NCBI GenBank assembly: GCA_023391275.1
Contig: JAEWBE010000121.1
Location: 1-39,442 of the forward strand
Reading direction: 5' to 3'
Source: Bacillota bacterium
Lineage (GTDB): Bacteria > Bacillota > Clostridia > Oscillospirales > Acutalibacteraceae
Length of the DNA stretch: 39,442 bases
Part shown: positions 16,989 through 25,573 of the stretch, piece by piece
How the letters are laid out: each line of letters begins with the position of its first letter
How positions within the stretch are numbered: position 1 is the first letter of the stretch
Notes under the pieces: model-generated
Told to the model about the DNA's origin: nothing
What the model saw: the letters and a program-made list of their open reading frames with translations, nothing else
Database searches by the model: none
Made by a program: the position numbers and the translations under genes

Positions 16989-17396
16989 ATGTATCAGAGT
17001 TATAATATATCTCATAAAGAAGCACAGATGTTAATTAATGCAATACAGTCTAAGCTTGAAAAGGAAAATAAAGCTGCCGCTGTTGCAGTAACTGACTCAC
17101 ATGGTGAATTAGTTGCATTTTTGCGCATGGATGGCTGCCACTTACCGCCTTTATATGTTGCCATTAATAAGGCATTTACAGCTGCACGTGAGTGCAAAGA
17201 ATCCGGAGAAGTCGGCATAGCATCACGGACAGCAGGTTTCCCAATGACAAACTATGGTGACCTTAGATATACCGGATGGGCCGGCGGTTTTCCAATTGTG
17301 CATGAAGGGCAGATTATCGGAGCAATTGGAGTTAGCGGCCTTGATGATGAGCAGGAAGCCGCACTTGGACGTATGGCGCTTGGCTTAATGAAATAA
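16989..17396 (+). CDS. GlcG/HbpS-family heme-binding-like protein
   Basis: A 135-residue protein of the GlcG/HbpS family (DUF336), with the pattern ISHKEAQMLINAIQSKLEK, VAVTDSHGELVAFLRMDG, AINKAFTAA and GGFPIVHEGQIIGAIGVSG. The ATG at 16989 is chosen because GGAAAGATGG lies just upstream and the family normally begins near here; the open frame extends 14 codons further without a ribosome site. Family members are often found beside glycolate or polyol dehydrogenases and some bind heme or corrinoids. Its function here is unknown. It ends the plus-strand catabolic set and is followed by a strong terminator. Confidence 0.8.
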   Translation: MYQSYNISHKEAQMLINAIQSKLEKENKAAAVAVTDSHGELVAFLRMDGCHLPPLYVAINKAFTAARECKESGEVGIASRTAGFPMTNYGDLRYTGWAGGFPIVHEGQIIGAIGVSGLDDEQEAALGRMALGLMK

Positions 17397-17449
17397 TATC
17401 ATTGTGATACTCTAAAGTTAAACAAGGAATCTTTGTACATTTCAGATAC

Positions 17450-17492
17450 AAAAGAGCAGTTCCGCCCAAAGGGGTGGAACTGCTCTTTTGGT
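17450..17492. terminator. Bidirectional intrinsic terminator
   Basis: A 14-bp stem (17450-17463 with 17476-17489) capped by a CCC/GGG inner stem, with A- and T-tracts on the two sides. It serves the HbpS-like gene (plus) and asnB (minus). A separate 14-bp palindrome, CATTCCATGGAATG, lies at 17501-17514. Confidence 0.85.
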
Positions 17493-17536
17493 TTTACATC
17501 CATTCCATGGAATGTGTCATGGTGTCGGATATAGAT

Positions 17537-19390
17537 TTACAAATCGATTGAAATTTCGTATTTTTTCAGCCAGTAGTTGATTTGAAGTAAATAAGCCATC
17601 ATTTGCGGCCCGGCCATGAGTTGCCCGAACCACGGTTTGCCGTAGTCTGATTTTTCGCTGAGCAAATCTTCAACGGCGCTCTTGCTGATCAGGGTATGAA
17701 TGGGTTCGCTCTTATCGGACATTACGCTTTTTAACCTCTGTTTTACGATCATTTCATAGCCGGGATTATGTGTTTTCGGATAAGGACTTTTTTTACGCAT
17801 CAGAATATCTTCCGGCAGCCACGGCTTTGCGGCGTCACGCAGCAGTCCCTTGGGCACTCCGTCATGGCACTTGTACTGCCAGGGCGTATTGAATACATAC
17901 TGTACCAAGCGGTGGTCAGCGTAGGGTACGCGTACTTCAAGTCCGCTTGCCATGCTCGCCCTGTCTTTCCGGTCCAGCAGCGTGGACATGAACCAGTTGA
18001 TGTTCAGGAATGAGATTTCCCTGCGGCGTTTTTCCTGTGCGCTTTCGCCCTCCAGCGCGGGAACCGCGGCAATGGATTCCTCGTACTGTTGATTTACGTA
18101 TTCATCAATTTGCAGTGCGTCTGCGATTTCAGGAATCAGCAAGCCGGTTCGGATGGATAAATCCGGTGACCACGGGAAACAATGCCCCTCAAATGCTTCT
18201 TTTTTGTGGAACCACGGGTAGCCGCCAAATATTTCATCGGAACATTCACCGCTGATTCCTACTACGTGATTTACTTTTATTTGGCCGCAAAAGTGCAGCA
18301 GGGAAGAGTCCACGTCCGCCATGCCGGGCAAATCCTTTGCCTCGACGGAATCATAAAGCCGGTCGGCAAGACTGAGGTTGCCGCACTCCAGATAATGGTG
18401 ATCCGTTTTGCAAAATTCAACCATCTTGTCAACCCAAGGACGGTCCGTATCCGGCTGAAATGCGGTCGGCCTGAAATATTTATCGTTCCCGGTGAAGTCA
18501 AAAGAATAAGTGGAAAGCACTTTTCCCGCATCGTGATAGTTTCTGGCTGCCAGCGCGGTAATAATGCTCGAATCCAGCCCACCCGACAGCAGGGTGCAAA
18601 GGGGTACATCCGACACCAGCTGTCTTGTAACGGTGTCTTCCAGTAAATATCGCACCTTTTTGACCGTATCCTCGTAGCTGTCAGGATGTTCGTAGCTTTT
18701 TAACAGAAAATACGGTTCTGTTTCGAAGCCTTCTCTGTCAAAAACAGCACAATAACCGGGCTTTATTTCAAGAATATTCTTGAATACGCCGATTCCGGCG
18801 GTTCTGGCCGGTCCAAGCCCGAAAACTTCGCATAGCCCCTGCCGGTCAATGATGGGGTTGATTCCAGGGTACTCAAACAGCGCTTTTATTTCCGAAGCAA
18901 AAACCAGCCGCCCGTTTTCAATTGCATAGAACAGCGGCTTTACTCCGAAACGGTCGCGGCATAAAAAACAGCAGCCGCGGCGCTCGTCATCTACCGCAAA
19001 GGCGAAAATTCCATTCAGCTTTTCCGGGCAGTTAAATCCAAACTGAATATAACATTTTAAAAGAACTTCAGTATCACTTTTGGTTTGAAATGTATGTCCC
19101 AGGGCTTTCAACTCGTCGCGCAGCTCGTCGCTGTTGTAGAGCTCTCCGTTGTAGACGATCGTGTAATTGCAGCCGTCGGCTGTCGCTCGCATAGGCTGCT
19201 TTCCGCCCTCAATGTCCACCACCGCCAGCCTTGCATGGGCAAGCGCCGCGTGGGAGGATACATGTATTCCGCTGTCATCCGGGCCCCGGTGCTTTAGCCG
19301 GCTTCCCATCCGCTTGACCAGCGCGCCCCAGAATAAAACTTCATCGCTGAAATCATCATTATAATCACAAAATCCCGCTATTCCGCACAT
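17537..19390 (-). CDS. asnB: Asparagine synthase (glutamine-hydrolysing)
   Basis: A 617-residue two-domain enzyme making asparagine from aspartate, glutamine and ATP. The N-terminal class II glutaminase begins with Cys2 (MCGIAGF) and shows RHRGPDDSG-type, YNGELYN and SDTEVLL motifs. The synthetase domain has the PP-loop SGGLDSS (269-275). Also conserved are VGISGECSDEIFGGYPW and KDRASMASGLEVRVPYADHRLV. The length matches the AsnB family. The ATG is preceded by GAGGT. It lies downstream of the AraC and DUF1836 genes on the same strand, with a terminator between, so it probably has its own transcript. A housekeeping or nitrogen-related role is likely. Confidence 0.95.
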   Translation of the reverse strand: MCGIAGFCDYNDDFSDEVLFWGALVKRMGSRLKHRGPDDSGIHVSSHAALAHARLAVVDIEGGKQPMRATADGCNYTIVYNGELYNSDELRDELKALGHTFQTKSDTEVLLKCYIQFGFNCPEKLNGIFAFAVDDERRGCCFLCRDRFGVKPLFYAIENGRLVFASEIKALFEYPGINPIIDRQGLCEVFGLGPARTAGIGVFKNILEIKPGYCAVFDREGFETEPYFLLKSYEHPDSYEDTVKKVRYLLEDTVTRQLVSDVPLCTLLSGGLDSSIITALAARNYHDAGKVLSTYSFDFTGNDKYFRPTAFQPDTDRPWVDKMVEFCKTDHHYLECGNLSLADRLYDSVEAKDLPGMADVDSSLLHFCGQIKVNHVVGISGECSDEIFGGYPWFHKKEAFEGHCFPWSPDLSIRTGLLIPEIADALQIDEYVNQQYEESIAAVPALEGESAQEKRRREISFLNINWFMSTLLDRKDRASMASGLEVRVPYADHRLVQYVFNTPWQYKCHDGVPKGLLRDAAKPWLPEDILMRKKSPYPKTHNPGYEMIVKQRLKSVMSDKSEPIHTLISKSAVEDLLSEKSDYGKPWFGQLMAGPQMMAYLLQINYWLKKYEISIDL

Positions 19391-19474
19391 AACAATACCT
19401 CGCTTTCGTTTTCTTTTTTATATTATGCCGGAATAAAATTATGGTTACGAAATCCGGCAGAAAGCGTAGGCACC

Positions 19475-19504
19475 AAAAAAGCCGCCCCTGTTGCGGGAAC
19501 GGCT
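19475..19504 (-). terminator. Intrinsic terminator after the DUF1836 gene
   Basis: On the minus strand AGCCG-TT-CCC, loop, GGG-G-CGGCT is followed by TTTTTT. It separates the regulator pair from asnB. Confidence 0.8.
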
Positions 19505-19554
19505 CAAAGTGCAGACAAACCCAAAGCCTGCGGGAAATTAAATTTTTTATTTGC

Positions 19555-20112
19555 TTATTCCTTGTTTTTGGCTTTTTCCTTCTCGGCAGCGGCAGAAAGT
19601 TCGCTCAAAATCCGTTCGGAAGCCGTGCGCCGTGCATGGGCTTCAACCGAAAGCTCAATGGCAAGCCGGGTGAGCTCCGCCTCGCCCTGCGGAAGGGCGG
19701 TTTCCACACGCTCGCATACTTCTTTCAGGGCAGAGGACTGCACGGCACAGAAGCGGTCATACATGTCATTTTGTGGCGCATCCTTCAGCAGTGTTTTGAT
19801 CAGCCACGAAACGTCCTGAATGGACAGCACCTGCTTCAGCATGCAGATAACCATCAGCATAGCCAAGTGCTCGCGTGAATATTTTTTTTGTTCGGGACGG
19901 GGCAGAACACCGTCTTTCACATAATTATTGATCATGCTTGAAGTCAGCAAGGGGGCGCTGCCGCTGCGCTCAAACAGGCAGAGCTGTTTATCCATATAGG
20001 TCAGCACCTGATCCATGTACAAATAAATTTCTGGCAGCCTGTCCCATTCCACCGCGCTGTAGTCTTCAATGGCTTTCGCCCATTCTGTGATTTTGTCGGT
20101 TACCTCGCTCAT
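19555..20112 (-). CDS. DUF1836-domain protein, probable DNA-binding regulator
   Basis: A 185-residue protein with the DUF1836 pattern: a first segment WDRLPEIYLYMDQVLTYMDKQL, then LLTSSMINNYVKDGVLPRPEQKKYSREHL, which reads like a MerR-type winged helix recognition segment, then a helical part containing VLSIQDVSWLI. The last 40 residues are charged and helical. The family is common in Firmicutes and is of unknown detailed function. Its start codon overlaps the AraC stop by 4 nt (ATGA), so the two are translationally coupled and probably act together. A terminator follows. Confidence 0.82.
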   Translation of the reverse strand: MSEVTDKITEWAKAIEDYSAVEWDRLPEIYLYMDQVLTYMDKQLCLFERSGSAPLLTSSMINNYVKDGVLPRPEQKKYSREHLAMLMVICMLKQVLSIQDVSWLIKTLLKDAPQNDMYDRFCAVQSSALKEVCERVETALPQGEAELTRLAIELSVEAHARRTASERILSELSAAAEKEKAKNKE

Positions 20113-20963
20113 TTCGAATCCTCCTTCTGCTCGTTTCGCTCACAGCCGGCATAGCGGCTCGGGGGAACACCGATGTATTTTTTAAATACACGCGAAAAAT
20201 ATAACTGGTCGGAAAAACCTGTGGAATAGGCGACTTCACCGACCGAAAGATTGCTGGTTTCCAGCAGTTCGGCTCCTTTATTGATGCGAAAGCGCATCAG
20301 ATACTCGTTTGGCGGCATGGAGATATGCTGCATAAAGAGCCGGTATAAGTGGCTGCGGCTGATTCCCGCGCTCGCCGCCACATCGTTAATGTCAATATTG
20401 CTTGAATAGTTATAGTCAATGAACTTAATTGCTTTCTGCACATATTCAAATCCGCTGGTATGTTCCGCCGAGGGAATGCCGTATTGTTCCATCAGCTCCG
20501 CAAGGAAAAGCAGCAGGCCGGATTCCATCCGTGCTTCCGCACTTGACCCGGAACCTGAGGAGTTGCAGATGTTCATCAGCAGTTCCTGAAAACGGGTATC
20601 CCGGTCGTAGTGGAAAACAGGGCCAAGATGCAGCAGCCCGGTCTGACTCATCAGCCGCTTGGCGTCGCTTCCGTTAAATCCTACCCAGCAGTATTCCCAC
20701 GGATCGGTTTCGTCGGCGATATAAGATACCACGCGGGAAGGAACAACCAAAAATCCGTCACCGGCCGAAAGCGAATAGCTTTTGCCGCCGCTCGAAAAAG
20801 TTCCGTGCCCCGCCGTGATGTAGTGAATCAGGTAATGGTCACGCACGGCAGGGCCCCAGGAATGGTGGGCGCCGCAGCGCTGAACACCGCAGCTGTAAAC
20901 AGCCAGACCAAGGCTGTTGTGTACTGATATTTTAAAAGAATGCCGGAATTCATCATTCGTCAT
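20109..20963 (-). CDS. AraC-family transcriptional regulator
   Basis: A 284-residue regulator. The N-terminal half is a cupin-like ligand domain (VRDHYLIHYITAGHGTFSSGGKSYSLSAGDGFLVVP), and the C-terminal 100 residues hold two helix-turn-helix motifs: DINDVAASAGISRSHLYRLFMQHISMPPNEYLMRFRI and SVGEVAYSTGFSDQLYFSRVFKKYIGVPPSRY. This layout is typical of sugar-responsive activators such as MsmR/RafR. It is transcribed from a clear promoter (21002-21030), divergent from oadG. Targets could be local, but no catabolic genes adjoin it directly. The DUF1836 gene is coupled behind it. Confidence 0.92.
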   Translation of the reverse strand: MTNDEFRHSFKISVHNSLGLAVYSCGVQRCGAHHSWGPAVRDHYLIHYITAGHGTFSSGGKSYSLSAGDGFLVVPSRVVSYIADETDPWEYCWVGFNGSDAKRLMSQTGLLHLGPVFHYDRDTRFQELLMNICNSSGSGSSAEARMESGLLLFLAELMEQYGIPSAEHTSGFEYVQKAIKFIDYNYSSNIDINDVAASAGISRSHLYRLFMQHISMPPNEYLMRFRINKGAELLETSNLSVGEVAYSTGFSDQLYFSRVFKKYIGVPPSRYAGCERNEQKEDSK

Positions 20964-21001
20964 TACAAAAATCCGCCTCCCGCCTTGCAGGATTTATTCT
21001 T

Positions 21002-21030
21002 ATTATAGTTTAAAGTGGTACAATATTCAA
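21002..21030 (-). promoter_or_regulatory. Promoter of the AraC gene
   Basis: On the minus strand TTGAAT (21030-21025), 17 nt, TATAAT (21007-21002), about 40 nt before the start codon. Confidence 0.7.
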
Positions 21031-21057
21031 TAAAAAACAAAAATGTATAAAAATAAA

Positions 21058-21086
21058 TTGAAATCAATCCCTCCATCGGTTATAAT
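21058..21086 (+). promoter_or_regulatory. Promoter of oadG-oadB
   Basis: TTGAAA (21058-21063), 17 nt, TATAAT (21081-21086). It leaves an untranslated leader of about 130 nt before oadG. Confidence 0.7.
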
Positions 21087-21222
21087 AAATACAATCGTTA
21101 AAAAATTGTTAATGTTTTAAACGAATATCAAAGCCGGGAACTAAACTACAACTGTCACTTAAGATAAGCTGTTGTTTTGCTCTGGCCGATGAAATTCTTT
21201 AAAGGAATGGGGAAATGAAAGA

Positions 21223-21606
21223 ATGAGTTTTGAACAACAAGTACAGCTTTCTTTGATCGTACTGCTAACCGGCTTGGTTATTGTTTTTGTCGTACTGGTT
21301 TTCCTGACCTATATTATCAAAGGCTATGGGACGGTGATCAGCAAAATTCAGGCCGGCGGAAGTCCCAAAAAAGATATCGGAACAGCTGAAGCTGCACCCG
21401 CACGCTCTGTCAATATTGGTTCATCCAAAACTGCCGTCCCGGCTGAGGCTGGAATTCCGGAAGAAGTTATAGCCGCGATTTCTGCAGCAGTTTACATGAC
21501 GTACGGCGCTTCCGCCGGTACGATAACCAGTATTCGCCGTGCTTCACAGCCGGCTCGTTCAGCGTGGGCAATGGCCGGTTTGCTCGACAATACACGTCCT
21601 TTCTAA
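21223..21606 (+). CDS. oadG: Na+-pumping decarboxylase gamma subunit (OadG/MmdD-like)
   Basis: A 127-residue protein with one N-terminal transmembrane helix (LIVLLTGLVIVFVVLVFLTYIIKG), an Ala/Pro-rich linker, and the family C-terminus EEVIAAISAAVYMTYG...SAWAMAGLLDNTRPF. OadG subunits anchor and stabilise the membrane complex that couples decarboxylation of oxaloacetate, methylmalonyl-CoA or glutaconyl-CoA to sodium export. It lies 43 nt before the beta subunit gene. No biotin-carrier or alpha subunit gene is next to it. Confidence 0.85.
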   Translation: MSFEQQVQLSLIVLLTGLVIVFVVLVFLTYIIKGYGTVISKIQAGGSPKKDIGTAEAAPARSVNIGSSKTAVPAEAGIPEEVIAAISAAVYMTYGASAGTITSIRRASQPARSAWAMAGLLDNTRPF

Positions 21607-21649
21607 GCTGAACGACAATTAACGATTAAAGGGGAGGACAGGCTGTGTT

Positions 21650-22891
21650 ATGAGCATATTCAGTGAGTTTATCAATTCAATTGTTGATATAATTAATTCT
21701 TCCGGCTTTATTGGGAATGATCCGCGCAATTATATTATGATTGGTGTCGCGTGTTTCCTGATTTATCTGGCGATTAAAAAAGAATTTGAACCGCTTCTTC
21801 TTCTGCCGATTGCGTTCGGTATGCTGTTGGTCAATCTTTTTCCCGCTATTATGGCTGCGCCGGAAACGACCATGCAGCTTGTTGCCGACTATGTGAAAGC
21901 ACACGGCGGTGCGGTAGGAAATTATTCGACTGTCGTGTTGAACGGGGCGTCGTATTACCAGATTCCAAAGGTTGGCGGCCTGTTCTATTACCTGTATCAG
22001 GGTGTTAAGCTCGGTATCTATCCGCCGCTTATTTTCCTCGGCATCGGTGCAATGACTGATTTTGGCCCGCTGATTTCAAATCCGAAGAGTTTTCTGCTTG
22101 GTGCGGCTGCACAGCTCGGCATTTTTACAACATTTATCGGCGCTGTTTTTCTTGGATTCACCGGGAAGCAGGCGGGTGCTATCGGTATTATCGGCGGTGC
22201 GGACGGCCCGACCGCAATCTTTGTGACCTCTAAACTGGCCCCTGAGCTTTTAGGCCCGATTGCCGTTGCGGCGTATTCGTACATGGCGCTTGTCCCGATT
22301 ATTCAGCCTCCGATTATGAAGGCTTTAACCACAAAAAAAGAGCGCGGCATTGTGATGGAACAGCTTCGGCCGGTTTCCAAGCTGGAAAAGATTCTGTTCC
22401 CGATTATTGTTACCGTAATTGTTTCGCTTCTTCTGCCGGATGCATGCCCGCTTGTTGGTATGCTGATGTTTGGCAACCTAATGCGCGAAAGCGGGGTTGT
22501 AGGCCGTCTTTCCAATACGGCTCAAAATGAACTGATGAATATCATTACGATTTTTCTGGGCGTTACAGTCGGAGCAACGGCGACCGGTTCGGTATTTTTG
22601 TCCGCGCAGACAATAAAAATTGTTGTCCTCGGCCTTTTGGCGTTCTGTGTGGGTACTGCCGGCGGTGTGTTGTTTGGCAAACTGATGTGCTGGACTTCCC
22701 ATGGTAAGGTCAATCCGCTGATAGGTTCCGCGGGGGTTTCCGCTGTTCCAATGGCCGCCCGTGTTTCACAGAAGGTTGGTCAGGAAGAGAATCCGGGTAA
22801 CTTCCTGCTGATGCACGCAATGGGCCCGAATGTGGCCGGTGTAATTGGCTCCGCTGTTGCGGCCGGCGTTCTGATCAGCATTCTCGGCTGA
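21650..22891 (+). CDS. oadB: Na+-pumping decarboxylase beta subunit (OadB/GcdB/MmdB)
   Basis: A 413-residue polytopic membrane protein with about nine to eleven helices, the sodium-translocating and carboxybiotin-decarboxylating subunit. Motifs characteristic of the family are IGAMTDFGPLISNPKSFLLGAAAQLGIF, IGIIGGADGPTAIF (with the Asp proposed as sodium ligand), SYMALVPIIQPPIMKALTTKKER and NPLIGSAGVSAVPMAARV. The substrate-specific alpha subunit and the biotin protein are not in this window, so oxaloacetate, methylmalonyl-CoA and glutaconyl-CoA remain possible. The start ATG has a weak upstream purine tract. A terminator follows at 22925. Confidence 0.92.
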   Translation: MSIFSEFINSIVDIINSSGFIGNDPRNYIMIGVACFLIYLAIKKEFEPLLLLPIAFGMLLVNLFPAIMAAPETTMQLVADYVKAHGGAVGNYSTVVLNGASYYQIPKVGGLFYYLYQGVKLGIYPPLIFLGIGAMTDFGPLISNPKSFLLGAAAQLGIFTTFIGAVFLGFTGKQAGAIGIIGGADGPTAIFVTSKLAPELLGPIAVAAYSYMALVPIIQPPIMKALTTKKERGIVMEQLRPVSKLEKILFPIIVTVIVSLLLPDACPLVGMLMFGNLMRESGVVGRLSNTAQNELMNIITIFLGVTVGATATGSVFLSAQTIKIVVLGLLAFCVGTAGGVLFGKLMCWTSHGKVNPLIGSAGVSAVPMAARVSQKVGQEENPGNFLLMHAMGPNVAGVIGSAVAAGVLISILG

Positions 22892-22924
22892 TCTTTCATT
22901 TTTTCTTTTATAATAATACCCTGG

Positions 22925-22955
22925 TACCCGCACACGAACAGCGTGCGGGTATTTT
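22925..22955 (+). terminator. Intrinsic terminator after oadB
   Basis: TACCCGCAC (22925-22933) pairs with GTGCGGGTA (22943-22951), followed by TTTT. Confidence 0.85.
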
Positions 22956-23019
22956 GCGTCTTACAGGATGGTTTTAGGTGAGTCGGTTCAATGTACAAAG
23001 ACCGGCGGAGTGAAATGAT

Positions 23020-23048
23020 TTGCTATTATTCGCAAAATATTGTACAAT
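23020..23048 (+). promoter_or_regulatory. Promoter of pcrA
   Basis: TTGCTA (23020-23025), 17 nt, TACAAT (23043-23048), about 60 nt before the start codon. Confidence 0.6.
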
Positions 23049-23116
23049 AGAATGTACGCAATAAAACCTCAATGGACGTTCATTCGTTCAAATTATAAAG
23101 TTCTGGCGGTGAATGC

Positions 23117-25510
23117 ATGTTTGAAATGACAAGCGAAAGTTTAATTGAACTCAGGAAAAAGGTTTTGGAGAAGGAATTTTCCAAAATGAATAATATGCAG
23201 CGGGAGGCTGTGTTCTGCGTGAATGGCCCTCTGTTGATTCTTGCCGGCGCGGGGAGCGGAAAGACTACAGTACTGGTAAACCGTATCGCCAACCTTATTC
23301 GTTATGGCAATGCCTACGTAAGTAAATCTATTCCGCAGGCTATTGGGGAAGATGAGCAAAATTTAATCAACAATTATCTTAGGGCGGACGAACCCCTTCC
23401 GGCACAGGTGAAAGAGTGTCTGGCGGTCAACCCGTGCCGCCCATGGCAGATTCTTGCCATTACATTTACAAACAAGGCTGCCGGTGAGTTGAAAAACCGG
23501 TTGGTCAGTATGCTTGGGGAGCCTGGGAATGATATTTGGGCTTCCACCTTCCATTCAACCTGCGCGCGTATGCTGCGGCACGATGGTGACAAACTGGGGT
23601 ATTCCAATCATTTTACCATTTATGATACCGACGATTCCCGTCGCCTGATGAAAGAATGCCAGAAGCTGTTGGGCATTGAGGATAAGGTGCTTTCCTATAA
23701 ATCCATTCTGTCCGGAATTTCGAACGCGAAGGACAGCATGGTTTCGCCGGAGGAATTTGCGCGTCAGGCCGGGAATGACAACCGCCTTGGTTTGATCGCC
23801 AAGGCGTATAAGCTTTACCAGGCGAGGCTGAAGGAAGCGGATGCGATGGATTTTGACGATTTGATTTGCAACTGTGTTTCTTTGCTGCAAAATAACCCGG
23901 ATGTTCTGGAGTATTATCAGAATAAATTTAAGTATATTATGGTTGATGAATATCAGGACACCAACCACGCGCAGTATTTGTTGGTGAAACTGCTTGCCCA
24001 AAAAAGCACCAATCTTTGTGTTGTCGGTGATGACGACCAGAGCATTTATAAGTTCCGCGGTGCAACGATTGAAAATATCATGAGCTTCGAACAGACTTAT
24101 CCGCATGCGCGAGTAATCAGGCTGGAGCAGAATTACCGTTCTACGAAAAATATTTTGAATGCCGCGAACGCGGTGATTGAAAATAATACCGCGCGCAAGG
24201 GGAAAACTCTGTGGACGGATAACAAAACCGGCGAAAAGTTGGGCGTGCACACCGCTTTCAGTGAACAGGACGAGGCAGAATATGTTTCCAAAAAGATTCT
24301 GGAAGGGGTTGCGGGCGGACGCAGGTTTTCTGATTACGCGATTCTTTACCGCATGAATACACAGTCAAATATTCTTGAAAAAATCTTTGTAAAGTCCGGA
24401 ATCCCTTACCGTATTATAGGCGGTGTGCGCTTCTACGAACGAAAAGAAATCAGGGATATGATTGCGTATTTGAGCGTAATCAATAACCCTTATGACGAAA
24501 TCCGTCTGCGCCGCATTATCAATCAGCCCAAACGGTCCATTGGTGATAAAACCATTGCTCAGGCAACGGAAATCGCCGCGCAGGTGGGGGAAAGCGTATT
24601 TGATGTAATTAAACATGCCGATGAATATGAGCCGTTAAAACGCACGTCACCCAAGCTTTTACAATTCGCCGCGACCATGCAGGAATTGATTGACGCTGCC
24701 GGCGACGAAACAATTACCCTGAATGAACTTTATCACTTGATTCTTGACAAGACGAATTATATTGAATCTTTACAGACCGCCGCGAATGACGATGCACAGG
24801 ATCGTATCGACAATATTAACGAGCTTGCCTCCAACTTAATCAAATACGAGGAGGACAGCGGCGAGGAAGCCAGCCTTTCCGGTTTTCTCGAGGAAGTATC
24901 GCTGATGACCGACATTGATAATTTTGATGAGCACTCGGACAGTGTAGTCATGATGACCATGCACTCCGCAAAGGGACTGGAGTTTCCGGTTGTGTTCCTT
25001 CCGGGTTTTGAGGAAGGCATATTCCCGGGAATGCAGGCAATCTATAATCCGATTGAAATTGAAGAGGAACGCCGCCTTGCTTATGTTGCAATTACAAGGG
25101 CAAAGGAAGAGTTGTATATTCTAAATGCGGAGAGCCGCATGATCTTTGGCAGCACCACGCGCAATAAGGCGTCCCGCTTTATTCAGGAAATTCCGGAGGA
25201 ACTGGTTGAACGCAGCCGGTCCCGCGCATGGAAAAAGCCGCAGCCGGGCACTAACCTGCCGACGTCCGCTTTTGAAGCAAGGGTTGTTACCACCGAGTCG
25301 GCGCGGATTTTCGGGCCCGTCGGCGTTCCACAGGGGGAACCGCCCGCAGTCAGTTTTAAGACCGGCGACGGCGTGGTACACAAAACATTTGGCACGGGAA
25401 TGATTGTTTCCGTTGCACCCATGGGGAACGACACCCTTTTGGAAATTGCGTTTGACACAGTCGGAACAAAAAAGCTGATGGCTAATTTTGCCCGTCTGCA
25501 AAAAGTATAA
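23117..25510 (+). CDS. pcrA: UvrD/PcrA-type ATP-dependent 3'-5' DNA helicase
   Basis: A 797-residue superfamily 1A helicase. Motifs in order: Q motif MNNMQREAV, Walker A GAGSGKTT (44-51), motif Ia ITFTNKAAGELKNRL, Walker B VDEYQDTN, motif III GDDDQSIYKFRGA, motif IV RLEQNYRST, motif V TMHSAKGLEFPVVFLPG and motif VI VAITRAKEELYIL. The C-terminal residues (GDGVVHKTFGTGMIVSV...) form the Tudor-like PcrA tail that contacts RNA polymerase. An insertion of about 48 residues (61-108) separates Walker A from motif Ia. Roles are plasmid replication, repair and transcription-coupled repair. It has its own promoter and terminator. Confidence 0.95.
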   Translation: MFEMTSESLIELRKKVLEKEFSKMNNMQREAVFCVNGPLLILAGAGSGKTTVLVNRIANLIRYGNAYVSKSIPQAIGEDEQNLINNYLRADEPLPAQVKECLAVNPCRPWQILAITFTNKAAGELKNRLVSMLGEPGNDIWASTFHSTCARMLRHDGDKLGYSNHFTIYDTDDSRRLMKECQKLLGIEDKVLSYKSILSGISNAKDSMVSPEEFARQAGNDNRLGLIAKAYKLYQARLKEADAMDFDDLICNCVSLLQNNPDVLEYYQNKFKYIMVDEYQDTNHAQYLLVKLLAQKSTNLCVVGDDDQSIYKFRGATIENIMSFEQTYPHARVIRLEQNYRSTKNILNAANAVIENNTARKGKTLWTDNKTGEKLGVHTAFSEQDEAEYVSKKILEGVAGGRRFSDYAILYRMNTQSNILEKIFVKSGIPYRIIGGVRFYERKEIRDMIAYLSVINNPYDEIRLRRIINQPKRSIGDKTIAQATEIAAQVGESVFDVIKHADEYEPLKRTSPKLLQFAATMQELIDAAGDETITLNELYHLILDKTNYIESLQTAANDDAQDRIDNINELASNLIKYEEDSGEEASLSGFLEEVSLMTDIDNFDEHSDSVVMMTMHSAKGLEFPVVFLPGFEEGIFPGMQAIYNPIEIEEERRLAYVAITRAKEELYILNAESRMIFGSTTRNKASRFIQEIPEELVERSRSRAWKKPQPGTNLPTSAFEARVVTTESARIFGPVGVPQGEPPAVSFKTGDGVVHKTFGTGMIVSVAPMGNDTLLEIAFDTVGTKKLMANFARLQKV

Positions 25511-25520
25511 AAACAAAGAG

Positions 25521-25548
25521 CCCGCCTGATTTTTTCAGGCGGGTTTTT
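25521..25548 (+). terminator. Intrinsic terminator after pcrA
   Basis: CCCGCCTGA (25521-25529) pairs with TCAGGCGGG (25535-25543), followed by TTTTT. On the minus strand no T-run follows, so it mainly serves pcrA. Confidence 0.9.
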
Positions 25549-25573
25549 CGTAAAAACCGTTTGGCTTTCCCGG

